DNA of 6,995 nt from FLUQ01 sp031548325 (GTDB lineage Bacteria; Desulfobacterota; Desulfovibrionia; Desulfovibrionales; Desulfovibrionaceae), in contig JAVBRE010000204.1 of assembly GCA_031548325.1 (NCBI GenBank), positions 1-6,995 on the forward strand, written 5' to 3'. Below are positions 1 through 5,476 of this stretch, one piece after another. A program made the translations under genes and the position numbers. Position 1 is the first letter of the stretch. The number at the start of each line of letters is the position of its first letter. The notes below the pieces were generated by a model. That model had not been told where the DNA came from. It did not search any database and was given only the letters and a program-made list of their open reading frames with translations.

Positions 1-120
1 TTTTTTTTTTTCTCGGCCGCTCCTAACGCGGCGCGCGGGGGGTTCTGGGGGTGTTTGGTGGGGGGGTGTTTTCTGGGGGTGGCTCCCCCCCCCCCCAACC
101 CCCCCCCCGCCGACGAAGCA
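1..120. other. Low-complexity G/C homopolymer intergenic stretch downstream of lpxB
   Basis: No gene is visible here. The stretch opens with 11 T's and a weak 5-bp inverted repeat (GCCGC at 16-20, GCGGC at 28-32). Four G runs of 5 to 7 bases follow at 37-42, 47-51, 60-66 and 75-79, then C runs at 85-96 and 99-108. The 11-base word TTCTGGGGGTG occurs twice, at 43-53 and 71-81. G75-79 can pair with the following C run across TGGCT, giving a small hairpin just past the lpxB stop that could help end transcription. The T run at base 1 could be the tail of a terminator for a rightward gene outside the window. Such long homopolymers are also typical of poorly resolved sequence at a contig end, and I cannot tell these apart. 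Confidence 0.6.
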
Positions 121-1374
121 TCACGGCAATTTTAGCAACGCGCGCATGTCCTGGAGGATGACGGCCGCAGCCCGGTTCACGGCGCCCGGTTCGCCCATCA
201 GCCGGCGCAGCTTTTCCAGCTCCGCCCGGATGCGGGGCAGCGGCGCGTCGTCGTCGGCGGGGCTGAGCCAGCGCCAGGCCGCTTCGGCCAGATTCGGGCC
301 GTCACAGTCCCTTTGCAGCAGTTCGGGGAACAGGGCTTGGTCCATAATCAGGTTGGACAGGCTGACATAGGGAATTTTCAGCAGCAGCTTCGCCGCCGTA
401 TAGGTCAGAGGCGAGACTTTGTATGTGACCAGGGTGGGGGTGCCGGTCAGGGCGGCTTCCAGGGTTACGGTGCCGGACGCGGCGATGAGCATTTCACAGC
501 CGCGCATGAAGGCGTAACGATCGTCCGGCGGCACGATGCGCACGGGCACGCCGGCGGGCCAGAAAGCCAGAAGTTCCTCTTCCGTAAAATTCGGAGCCCG
601 AACCAGGTGAAAGGACAGGTCCGGTCGTCGTTCAAGCAAAATGCGGGCGGCCTCGCCGAACTGGGGCAGCAGGCTTGCGATTTCCTTCTTTCTGCTGCCC
701 GGCAGCAGGCCGATTTTGCCCGGCTCAAAGGTGATGCGCCGCAGGCGTTCCCAGTCGATCATGTCGACCAGAGGGTTGCCCACGTAGTCGATTTCCATGC
801 CGAAACGGCGGTAGAACTGGACTTCAAAGGGCAGGATGCTGATCAGACGGCGCACGTTCTCTTTGATGAAAAGCGCGCGTTTGGCCTTCCAGGCCCAGGC
901 CTTGGGGCTGATGTAATAGTAGACGGGTATGCCCATCTCCCGCGCCGCCCTGATGACCCGGAAATGAAAGGAGGGCGCGTCGATGACAACCAAAGCTTTG
1001 GGCCGCGTCGCGGCCAGGGCCGCCTTGACGCGCGAAAGCAGGCCGAGGATGCGGGGCAGATGGCGGACGACCTCGCCAACCCCCATGACCGAAAGTTCTT
1101 CGCTGCGAAAGCGGGGCGCGAAATCAGGCTCGGCCCGCAGATAGGGGCCGCCCATGCCGGTAAAGGTCAGATTCGGGTCCGCGGCCCGCAAAGCTCGAAG
1201 AAGCGATGCGCCGTGCATGTCGCCTGACAGCTCTCCGGCGTTGATCCAGATGGTGTTTTTATGATCGGGATATTCAGAGCGCAAGCAGGGGCGCTGCCCC
1301 TGCACCCCGCAAGGGGGTTGAGCCCCCTCGATCCCGCAGCGGGACGGGTGAGTTTTGTCCGCGCGCGAGTCCAT
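121..1374 (-). CDS. lpxB: Lipid-A-disaccharide synthase LpxB
   Basis: Glycosyltransferase (GT19 family) that joins UDP-2,3-diacylglucosamine and lipid X into the lipid A disaccharide, acting at the inner face of the cytoplasmic membrane. Family landmarks appear in order (numbered from the ATG at 1374): NAGELSGDMHG 45-55, SVMGVGEVV 95-103, VVIDAPSF 129-136, YYISPKAWAWKAKR 153-166, LPFEVQFY 181-188, YVGNPLVD 197-204, LPGSR 224-228 and AASGTVTLEAAL 298-309. The C terminus carries the usual PYVSLSNLI block (335-343). The first 30 residues have no LpxB character because they are a translated GC-rich repeat. The ATG at 1374 lies 6 bases after the rfbD stop and is the only ATG, but its SD is weak. 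A TTG at 1284, just past the repeat, gives 387 residues, nearer the usual ~380. Function is secure; the start is not. It is second in the rfbD-lpxB operon. Confidence 0.95.
   Translation of the reverse strand: MDSRADKTHPSRCGIEGAQPPCGVQGQRPCLRSEYPDHKNTIWINAGELSGDMHGASLLRALRAADPNLTFTGMGGPYLRAEPDFAPRFRSEELSVMGVGEVVRHLPRILGLLSRVKAALAATRPKALVVIDAPSFHFRVIRAAREMGIPVYYYISPKAWAWKAKRALFIKENVRRLISILPFEVQFYRRFGMEIDYVGNPLVDMIDWERLRRITFEPGKIGLLPGSRKKEIASLLPQFGEAARILLERRPDLSFHLVRAPNFTEEELLAFWPAGVPVRIVPPDDRYAFMRGCEMLIAASGTVTLEAALTGTPTLVTYKVSPLTYTAAKLLLKIPYVSLSNLIMDQALFPELLQRDCDGPNLAEAAWRWLSPADDDAPLPRIRAELEKLRRLMGEPGAVNRAAAVILQDMRALLKLP
1285..1343. repeat. GC-rich multi-hairpin element, probable dispersed intergenic repeat
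   Basis: A chain of short inverted repeats sits between rfbD and the conserved part of lpxB. There is an 8-bp perfect stem (1285-1292 with 1296-1303, loop GCT), CCCC/GGGG around GCAA (1305-1308 with 1313-1316), a 6-bp stem AGGGGG/CCCCCT around TTGAG (1312-1317 with 1323-1328), and CCCGC/GCGGG around a single A (1333-1337 with 1339-1343). The second and third stems compete for the same G run. The general pattern of alternating CCCC and GGGG blocks resembles GC-rich repeats seen scattered in intergenic DNA of Desulfovibrio and other GC-rich proteobacteria; that resemblance is from memory. Only one copy is in this window, so its repeat status is inferred. Confidence 0.6.
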
Positions 1375-1380
1375 ACGCGT

Positions 1381-2265
1381 TTATTCCAGAGGCACGGCTG
1401 TATATATGTAGTCTGCCAGGGCCTGAATCCAGGGCCTGGGCGCGATGCCCGTGACAAGGGTGAAACGCGAGGTGTCAAGCACGGAGTAGGCGGGCCGCAC
1501 GGCCTTTTGCGGGTATTCTTTTGAAGGAACGGGGTTGATGACGCATTCCATCTGGGCCAGACGCACGGCCTCGGCCGCCAGTTCGCACCAGTTGGCTTCT
1601 CCGGAATTGACGATATGAAAGACGCCGCTTGCCTCGCTTTCCATCAATTTCAGACTGTATGCGGCCAGATCCAGGGTGTAGGAAGGAGAGCCCGTTTGGT
1701 CGTGCACAACGTTGAGGCTGGTTCTGTGCAGGCACAGGTCGAGAATGGTGCGCACGAAGTTTTTTTTGCCCGGCCCGAACAGCCAGGCCGAACGGATAAT
1801 GCAGCAGTTTTCCATCTGCAGTTGCAGCAGGGCCTGTTCCCCAGCCAGCTTGGTGCGGCCGTATGCGTTCAGCGGGGCGGTGGCGTCTTCGACGGTATAG
1901 GGGCTGTTTTTGCGGCCGTCAAAGACGAAATCCGTGCTGAAATGAGCCATGCGGATATGCGGCCTGGCCTTGATGATGCGGCCCAGCATACAGGGAAAGA
2001 CGCGGTTCAGCCCCATGGCGGCTTCTTCTTCGTCCTCCGCCTGTTCGACCTGGGTATAGGCGACGGTGTTGAAAACGATTGCCGGAGCGACGGCGTCAAT
2101 GAGATCGGCAAGGGCCGTGGAATCGCCCGGATCAACATCATGCCTGCCCGTGGCGGTGACGGCGTATCCGGCTGCGCGGATTGTCTGCGTCAGCGCCTGA
2201 CCCAGAAGGCCGGTGGAGCCCCCCAGCACCAGAACGGCGCGCTTGTCGGAAGAGGCTGTATCCAT
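1381..2265 (-). CDS. rfbD: dTDP-4-dehydrorhamnose reductase family protein (RmlD/RfbD-like SDR)
   Basis: Extended short-chain dehydrogenase that in the RmlD family reduces dTDP-4-dehydro-L-rhamnose to dTDP-L-rhamnose with NAD(P)H, feeding O-antigen or other surface glycan synthesis. Over 294 residues it shows the Rossmann motif GGSTGLLG (15-22), NTVAYTQVEQAEDE (66-79), the catalytic STD (110-112) and YGRTK (Y135, K139), then PLNAYGRTKLAGEQAL (131-146), RSAWLFGPGKKNF (158-170) and DQTGSPS (189-195), all lining up with E. coli RfbD. The ATG at 2265 is preferred because AAGG sits 6 bases upstream; the frame stays open to a GTG at 2298, which lies almost at the predicted transcription start. No rfbA, rfbB or rfbC is nearby, so the exact nucleotide-sugar substrate is inferred. 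It is first gene of a two-gene unit with lpxB. Confidence 0.88.
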   Translation of the reverse strand: MDTASSDKRAVLVLGGSTGLLGQALTQTIRAAGYAVTATGRHDVDPGDSTALADLIDAVAPAIVFNTVAYTQVEQAEDEEEAAMGLNRVFPCMLGRIIKARPHIRMAHFSTDFVFDGRKNSPYTVEDATAPLNAYGRTKLAGEQALLQLQMENCCIIRSAWLFGPGKKNFVRTILDLCLHRTSLNVVHDQTGSPSYTLDLAAYSLKLMESEASGVFHIVNSGEANWCELAAEAVRLAQMECVINPVPSKEYPQKAVRPAYSVLDTSRFTLVTGIAPRPWIQALADYIYTAVPLE

Positions 2266-2312
2266 AAAAAACCTTGAAAAAAGATGAGACCGTTTCACGG
2301 GTCGAAGATGGA

Positions 2313-2341
2313 ATAATACCGGCTGGCAGAGAGGGGGTCAA
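2313..2341 (-). promoter_or_regulatory. Sigma-70-type promoter for rfbD-lpxB
   Basis: Reading the minus strand, the -35 box TTGACC (2341-2336) is followed by exactly 17 bases and then the -10 box TATTAT (2318-2313), five of six matches to consensus in each box. The expected start is near 2306, giving a leader of about 40 bases before the rfbD ATG at 2265. It lies immediately downstream of the post-ilvC hairpin, as expected if rfbD-lpxB is a separate transcription unit. No operator is recognisable. Confidence 0.7.
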
Positions 2342-2343
2342 GG

Positions 2344-2369
2344 CTTCCGCCGGGGAGCCCCGGCGGAAG
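2344..2369 (-). terminator. Strong hairpin ending the ilv unit
   Basis: Perfect 12-bp inverted repeat (2344-2355 with 2358-2369) separated by two bases; in practice the loop would open to 4-6 bases. It is nearly all G-C paired, with CTTCCGCCGGGG as one arm. It lies 30 bases past the ilvC stop and directly before the rfbD promoter. No T tract follows on either strand, so it is not a textbook intrinsic terminator. It could stall polymerase, protect the 3' end of the ilv mRNA, or act with Rho. Confidence 0.6.
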
Positions 2370-2380
2370 ACGCGAGCGTG

Positions 2381-2397
2381 AAAAGGCGCATGGCGCC
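2381..2397 (-). terminator. Small stem-loop with TTTT just after ilvC
   Basis: On the minus strand GGCGC (2397-2393) pairs with GCGCC (2389-2385) across CAT and is followed by TTTT (2384-2381), beginning one base after the ilvC stop. A 5-bp stem with four T's is weak for an intrinsic terminator; it may add to the stronger hairpin that follows. Confidence 0.3.
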
Positions 2398-2398
2398 G

Positions 2399-3391
2399 CT
2401 ATTTGCGGCCCAGCCAGGGCATCATGGCCCGCAATTCCTTGCCTACCGTTTCAATGGGGTGTTCGGCCTGCAGACGGCGGACGGCCTTGAAACTGGCCAT
2501 GCCCGCCTTGTATTCCAGAATAAAGTCCCGGGCGAAAAGGCCCTGCTGGATTTCGGCCAGGATTTTTTTCATCTCTTTTCTGGTCTCGTCGGTAATCAAA
2601 CGCTTGCCGGTCACATAATCGCCGTATTCGGCCGTGTCGCTGATAGAGCCGCGCATTTTGGCGAAGCCGCCTTCGTAAAGCAGGTCCACAATCAGCTTCA
2701 CTTCATGCAGGCATTCGAAATAGGCCATTTCAGGCTGGTATCCGGCTTCGACCAGGGTTTCGAACCCGGCCTGGATCAGCGAGGAAAGGCCGCCGCAAAG
2801 CACGGTCTGTTCGCCGAACAGATCGGTTTCGGTTTCTTCGCGAAAGGTGGTTTCAATGACCCCGGACCGGGTACCGCCCACGCCCCTGGCGTAGGCCAGG
2901 GCCTTTTTCAGGGCGCTTTTGCTGGCGTCCTGGTGAACAGCGACCAGGCAGGGCACCCCGCCGCCCTCGGTAAAGGTGCGGCGGACCAGGTGGCCGGGTC
3001 CCTTGGGCGCGATCATGAACACATCCACATCCTTGGGCGGGCTGATCTGGCCGAAGTGGATGTTGAAACCATGGGCGAAAAGCAGGGATTTGCCTTTTTT
3101 CAAATGGGGCTTGATGTCTTTTTCATAGACTTCGGCCTGGTACTGATCGGGCAGCAGCACCATGATGATGTCGGCTTTTTGGGCCGCGTCGGCAGCCGCC
3201 ATGGGGGCGAAACCGTGCTCTTTGGCCAGATCGTGGTTGGGACCGCCGGGACGCTGGGCCACGATGACGTCCATGCCGGAATCGCGCAGGTTCAGGGCGT
3301 GGGCGTGCCCCTGGCTGCCGTAGCCGATAATGGCGATAGTCTTGCCTTTCAGGGTTTTGAGATCCGCATCCTTGTCATAATAAACCTTCAT
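2399..3391 (-). CDS. ilvC: Ketol-acid reductoisomerase (class I)
   Basis: Cytoplasmic enzyme of valine, leucine and isoleucine synthesis: Mg-dependent alkyl shift of acetolactate or acetohydroxybutyrate, then NAD(P)H reduction to the dihydroxy acid. The 330-residue length is standard for the short class I form. The N-terminal Rossmann motif GYGSQGHAHALNL covers 23-35. All expected active-site residues are present: H107 (FAHGF), K130 (APKGPGH), D190 and E194 (DLFGE), E226 and E230 (ECLHE), and S251 (SISDTAEYGDY). The cofactor-specificity loop reads RPGGPN (47-52), where many relatives have RxGSxS; G50 and N52 replace the two serines that usually meet the NADPH phosphate, so cofactor choice is less clear. 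The ATG has GGAG 5 bases upstream. It follows ilvN after 19 bases, so the two are almost certainly cotranscribed. Confidence 0.97.
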   Translation of the reverse strand: MKVYYDKDADLKTLKGKTIAIIGYGSQGHAHALNLRDSGMDVIVAQRPGGPNHDLAKEHGFAPMAAADAAQKADIIMVLLPDQYQAEVYEKDIKPHLKKGKSLLFAHGFNIHFGQISPPKDVDVFMIAPKGPGHLVRRTFTEGGGVPCLVAVHQDASKSALKKALAYARGVGGTRSGVIETTFREETETDLFGEQTVLCGGLSSLIQAGFETLVEAGYQPEMAYFECLHEVKLIVDLLYEGGFAKMRGSISDTAEYGDYVTGKRLITDETRKEMKKILAEIQQGLFARDFILEYKAGMASFKAVRRLQAEHPIETVGKELRAMMPWLGRK

Positions 3392-3410
3392 GACGACTCC
3401 GTTCCGTTAG

Positions 3411-3905
3411 TTATTCCTTTACTTCGGGCTGGCTGGAGCGGCGTAGCGCTACAGTGCCCGTACGGGCCATTTCCTTGATGCCGAACTTGCTCAGCAGACC
3501 GAGAACGGCCTGTAATTTTTCGTAGTTGCCGGTCACTTCCAGGGTCAGTTCCGTCAGGCTGACGTCCACGACCTTGCAACGAAAAATATCGGCCAGCCGC
3601 AAAACTTCGCCCCGTTTTTCGTCTTCGGCCTGGACCTTGACCAGCACCATTTCCCGTTCGACAGTGACGATATTGTTGAAATCAACGACCTTGACCACGG
3701 TGACCAGCTTGCGCAACTGCTTGACGATCTGTTCGATGATCTGCGCGTCGCCCCTGGTGGTGATGGTCATGTGTGAAAGTCCGTTTTCCAGGTGGGGGGC
3801 CACGTGCAGTGATTCGATATTGAAGCCCCGGCCGGAAAAAAGTCCCGCCACCCGAGAAAGAACCCCCGGCTCATTTTCAACAAGAACGGAGAGAACACGG
3901 CGCAT
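3411..3905 (-). CDS. ilvN: Acetolactate synthase small (regulatory) subunit
   Basis: Regulatory partner of acetohydroxyacid synthase; it activates the catalytic subunit and gives valine feedback inhibition. The 164 residues match the IlvH/IlvN length of about 160. The N-terminal ACT domain (about 3-75) reads like E. coli IlvH, with ENEPGVLSRVAGLFSGRGFNI at 10-30 (shown here only to identify the block) and the valine-site residues N11, G14 and N29 conserved. The C-terminal small-subunit domain follows from about 82. The start at 3905 is chosen because MRRVLSVL is the family N terminus, with AGG 6 bases upstream; the frame extends to a GTG at 3968, but that extension runs through a hairpin and has no family similarity. 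The catalytic subunit gene ilvB is not adjacent: the gene upstream is DUF465. ilvC follows after 19 bases. Confidence 0.96.
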   Translation of the reverse strand: MRRVLSVLVENEPGVLSRVAGLFSGRGFNIESLHVAPHLENGLSHMTITTRGDAQIIEQIVKQLRKLVTVVKVVDFNNIVTVEREMVLVKVQAEDEKRGEVLRLADIFRCKVVDVSLTELTLEVTGNYEKLQAVLGLLSKFGIKEMARTGTVALRRSSQPEVKE

Positions 3906-3934
3906 GCGATACCTGCCTCGTGCCGGTCCGGACG

Positions 3935-3963
3935 GCAAGAGGGGGCGATCCGCCCCCTCTTGC
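3935..3963 (-). terminator. Perfect 13-bp hairpin between the DUF465 gene and ilvN
   Basis: Arms at 3935-3947 and 3951-3963 pair perfectly around a 3-base loop, with a core of GGGGGCG against CGCCCCC. It lies 20 bases past the DUF465 stop and 29 bases before the ilvN start. No T tract follows, as with the hairpin after ilvC. It most likely ends or attenuates transcription from the upstream cluster. An ilv attenuator is possible, but I see no leader peptide rich in Val, Leu or Ile codons in the 78-base gap. Confidence 0.55.
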
Positions 3964-3983
3964 ATCACGGCAACGGCGAAAAT

Positions 3984-4217
3984 TTATGATTTATCTTCAC
4001 GGGCATAGCGTTCCAGGATGGCTACCATCTTGGTTTTGCCCTCAAGTTTTTGTTTTTTCAGTTGCTTGACCTGCATTTCTTCAGCGGGAGTGCGGTATAC
4101 TTTCGACTCCAACTTTTCCAGCTGTTTTTCAAACAGGGCATGCTCACCCTGCAAATTGCGCAGTTCCTCGTCAAGAGGGGCATATTTTTCCAGCAACGTG
4201 CGCTCTCTTTGATCCAT
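3984..4217 (-). CDS. DUF465 (YdcH-like) small coiled-coil protein
   Basis: A 77-residue, highly charged protein of the DUF465/YdcH type, whose function is unknown. It is predicted cytoplasmic, with no signal or membrane segment. Heptad-like spacing (LLEKYAPLDEELRNL at 8-22, LFEKQLEKLE at 28-37) suggests a helical hairpin, with the family-like segment YRTPAEEMQVKQLKKQKL at 41-58. The start is well supported: GAGGAGGAG lies 6 bases before the ATG, the strongest ribosome site in the window. It begins 15 bases after the DUF167 stop and is the last gene of the YggT-DivIVA-DUF167-DUF465 cluster. Confidence 0.85.
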   Translation of the reverse strand: MDQRERTLLEKYAPLDEELRNLQGEHALFEKQLEKLESKVYRTPAEEMQVKQLKKQKLEGKTKMVAILERYAREDKS

Positions 4218-4232
4218 AACACACTCCTCCTC

Positions 4233-4556
4233 TTAAGGTACATCCGGGGGGCATACGGCTCCCCAGTCCGGTTCCGACGTCGCTGCCACGAGCAGCGTTT
4301 TTTGCCTCGCGGTCTCGCCGCTTACTATTCGCAGTCTGTTCGTTCTCAGACCCAGCAGCCCGGCCAGAAATTCGGTCAGAGCCTGGTTGGCCTTGTTGTC
4401 CACGGCCTGGGCCGTGACCCGCACGCGCAGACAGCTCTCGGTCTGTCCCGCGATTTCGTTGCGCCGCGCGCCGGGCTGCACCCGCACATAAAGGCGCCAG
4501 GTCCCGTCGTCAAGAGCTTTCACCCAGGCGGGGCGTATCACGCCTTTTGCCGTCAT
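4233..4556 (-). CDS. DUF167 / YggU family protein
   Basis: A 107-residue member of the DUF167 (YggU) family: small soluble alpha/beta proteins of unknown biochemical role. Family blocks are clear: VRVQPGARRNEIAG (24-37), LRVRVTAQAVDNKANQAL (43-60), the helix EFLAGLLGL (62-70) and RIVSGETARQKTLLV (76-90). The tail after 92 is not conserved. The ATG directly follows the DivIVA stop (TAGATG), with GGAAG inside the end of that gene, so translation is probably coupled. YggU and YggT are neighbours in many proteobacteria, including E. coli; here the DivIVA-like gene sits between them. Confidence 0.9.
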   Translation of the reverse strand: MTAKGVIRPAWVKALDDGTWRLYVRVQPGARRNEIAGQTESCLRVRVTAQAVDNKANQALTEFLAGLLGLRTNRLRIVSGETARQKTLLVAATSEPDWGAVCPPDVP

Positions 4557-5063
4557 CTACGCTTCCGGCCCTTGCTTTGCCAACTTGGCCACGGCGGCGT
4601 CAAGGCTGGCCGATTCCTGCCGGTCCAGTTCCATCAGACGCAAATGCCCTTCGATGACCGACCGCAGTTTCAATTCAAATCGAGCTTTGGCCTTTTGGGC
4701 CTCTGCCGCCTCTTCCATGACTCTGGCCAGGCGCAGGTTGGCATTGTTCAGCAGGCTTTCCGCCCTGCTGTTGGCGGTGTCCAGAACAAGCTGGGCTTCT
4801 TTCTGGGCGGCGGCCTTGATGTCTTCGCTCGTTCGTCTGGTGGCGATCAGAGCTTCCCGCAAGGCTATCTCACGTTGGCGATACTCCGCAAGGGCCTCTT
4901 CGAGGCGGCCCGCCCGTTTGGCCAGATCGAGTTTTTCTTCGCTCAGCCGCGCAAGGGACGCGGAGAGATCTTGCAGCAAACTGTCCACATGCGGCCGGGA
5001 ATAGCCGAACAGGGCGCGCGGCAGAGCGTGGTTCATAAACTCGATGCGGCCCGTGTACATCAT
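4557..5063 (-). CDS. DivIVA-domain coiled-coil protein
   Basis: A 168-residue protein with a short N-terminal DivIVA-like domain followed by almost continuous coiled coil (about 22-145, rich in Ala, Glu, Arg and Leu). DivIVA proteins bind curved membrane and recruit partners to poles or division sites, mainly studied in Gram-positives. The match is RALFGYSRPHVDSLL (16-30), aligning with the SFRGYDEDEVNEFL region of B. subtilis DivIVA; by this alignment the membrane-contact pair F17-R18 becomes L18-F19. The ATG at 5063 overlaps the YggT stop as ATGA, a coupling arrangement; a second ATG at 5060 or M10 at 5036 are alternative starts. A role in division or polarity is inferred from the domain and from YggT next door. 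Confidence 0.82.
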   Translation of the reverse strand: MMYTGRIEFMNHALPRALFGYSRPHVDSLLQDLSASLARLSEEKLDLAKRAGRLEEALAEYRQREIALREALIATRRTSEDIKAAAQKEAQLVLDTANSRAESLLNNANLRLARVMEEAAEAQKAKARFELKLRSVIEGHLRLMELDRQESASLDAAVAKLAKQGPEA

Positions 5064-5386
5064 CCCAGGCCCGTGCTTGAGCTCATGAGCAGGCGCGCGC
5101 TGAACTGGTCCAGGCTGCGCACGATGACGAGGTCGAAAAACTGCAACGCGAAGATGACCACCACGGGCGAAAGATCAAGGCCGCCGACGTAAGTGAAGGG
5201 CATATGTTTTCTGACCCGCCACAGCACGGGGTCGGTCAGGCCTTTCAGTGTGCGGACGATGGGGTTGTACGGGTCGGGGTTGACCCAGGAGAGCAGCGCG
5301 GCAATGATGATGACCCAGGTATACAGCCAGATGACGGTATGCACGATGTAGGCGATGGCGGAAAGCAGGTTGGACAAGAGATACAT
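5060..5386 (-). CDS. YggT family integral membrane protein
   Basis: A 108-residue inner-membrane protein of the YggT/YlmG family, implicated in envelope or division functions in bacteria and in nucleoid distribution in plastids; the molecular role is not settled. It has two hydrophobic segments, about 5-34 and 72-90. Between them lie the family signatures SWVNPDPYNPIVR (33-45), TDPVLWRVRKHMP (51-63) and GGLDLSPVVV (68-77). The ATG at 5386 has GGAGG 4 bases upstream. It starts the cluster with the DivIVA-like gene, which overlaps it by 4 bases. The 90-base gap upstream (5387-5476) holds a 6-bp inverted repeat, CGGCGG/CCGCCG (5402-5407 with 5420-5425), close to the ribosome site. I find no convincing promoter there. 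Confidence 0.93.
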   Translation of the reverse strand: MYLLSNLLSAIAYIVHTVIWLYTWVIIIAALLSWVNPDPYNPIVRTLKGLTDPVLWRVRKHMPFTYVGGLDLSPVVVIFALQFFDLVIVRSLDQFSARLLMSSSTGLG

Positions 5387-5476
5387 GAAACCTCCGGCAT
5401 GCGGCGGAGTTCGTTCGAGCCGCCGTCAGAAAAGAGTTTGCCCGACTGTGTGGAAGAATCAAGCAAAAAATATGGA

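Noticed and set aside
313..1227. Plus-strand open frame of 304 codons opposite lpxB
   Set aside because: Shadow of lpxB; no family motifs and no sensible context on the plus strand.
1285..1343. CRISPR array or transposon end
   Set aside because: The short stems are not regularly spaced identical repeats, no transposase is nearby and no target-site duplication is evident; a dispersed intergenic repeat fits better.
2378..3478. Long plus-strand open frame (366 codons) opposite ilvC and the end of ilvN
   Set aside because: It lies antisense to a clearly conserved enzyme; its composition (Gly, His, Gln, Phe rich) is what the reverse complement of GC-biased codons gives, and no family is recognisable.
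3906..3968. N-terminal extension of IlvN to a GTG at 3968
   Set aside because: The extension is encoded by the 13-bp hairpin region and lacks similarity to small subunits; the ATG at 3905 gives the family N terminus.
4050..5192. Plus-strand open frame of 380 codons across the DUF465, DUF167, DivIVA-like and YggT genes
   Set aside because: It is antisense to four recognisable genes with good ribosome sites and coupling overlaps; its product resembles no known family.
5387..5476. Promoter for the yggT cluster, starting from a TTGATT
   Set aside because: The sequence 17 bases downstream (AAACTC) is a poor -10 box, so I do not call a promoter here.
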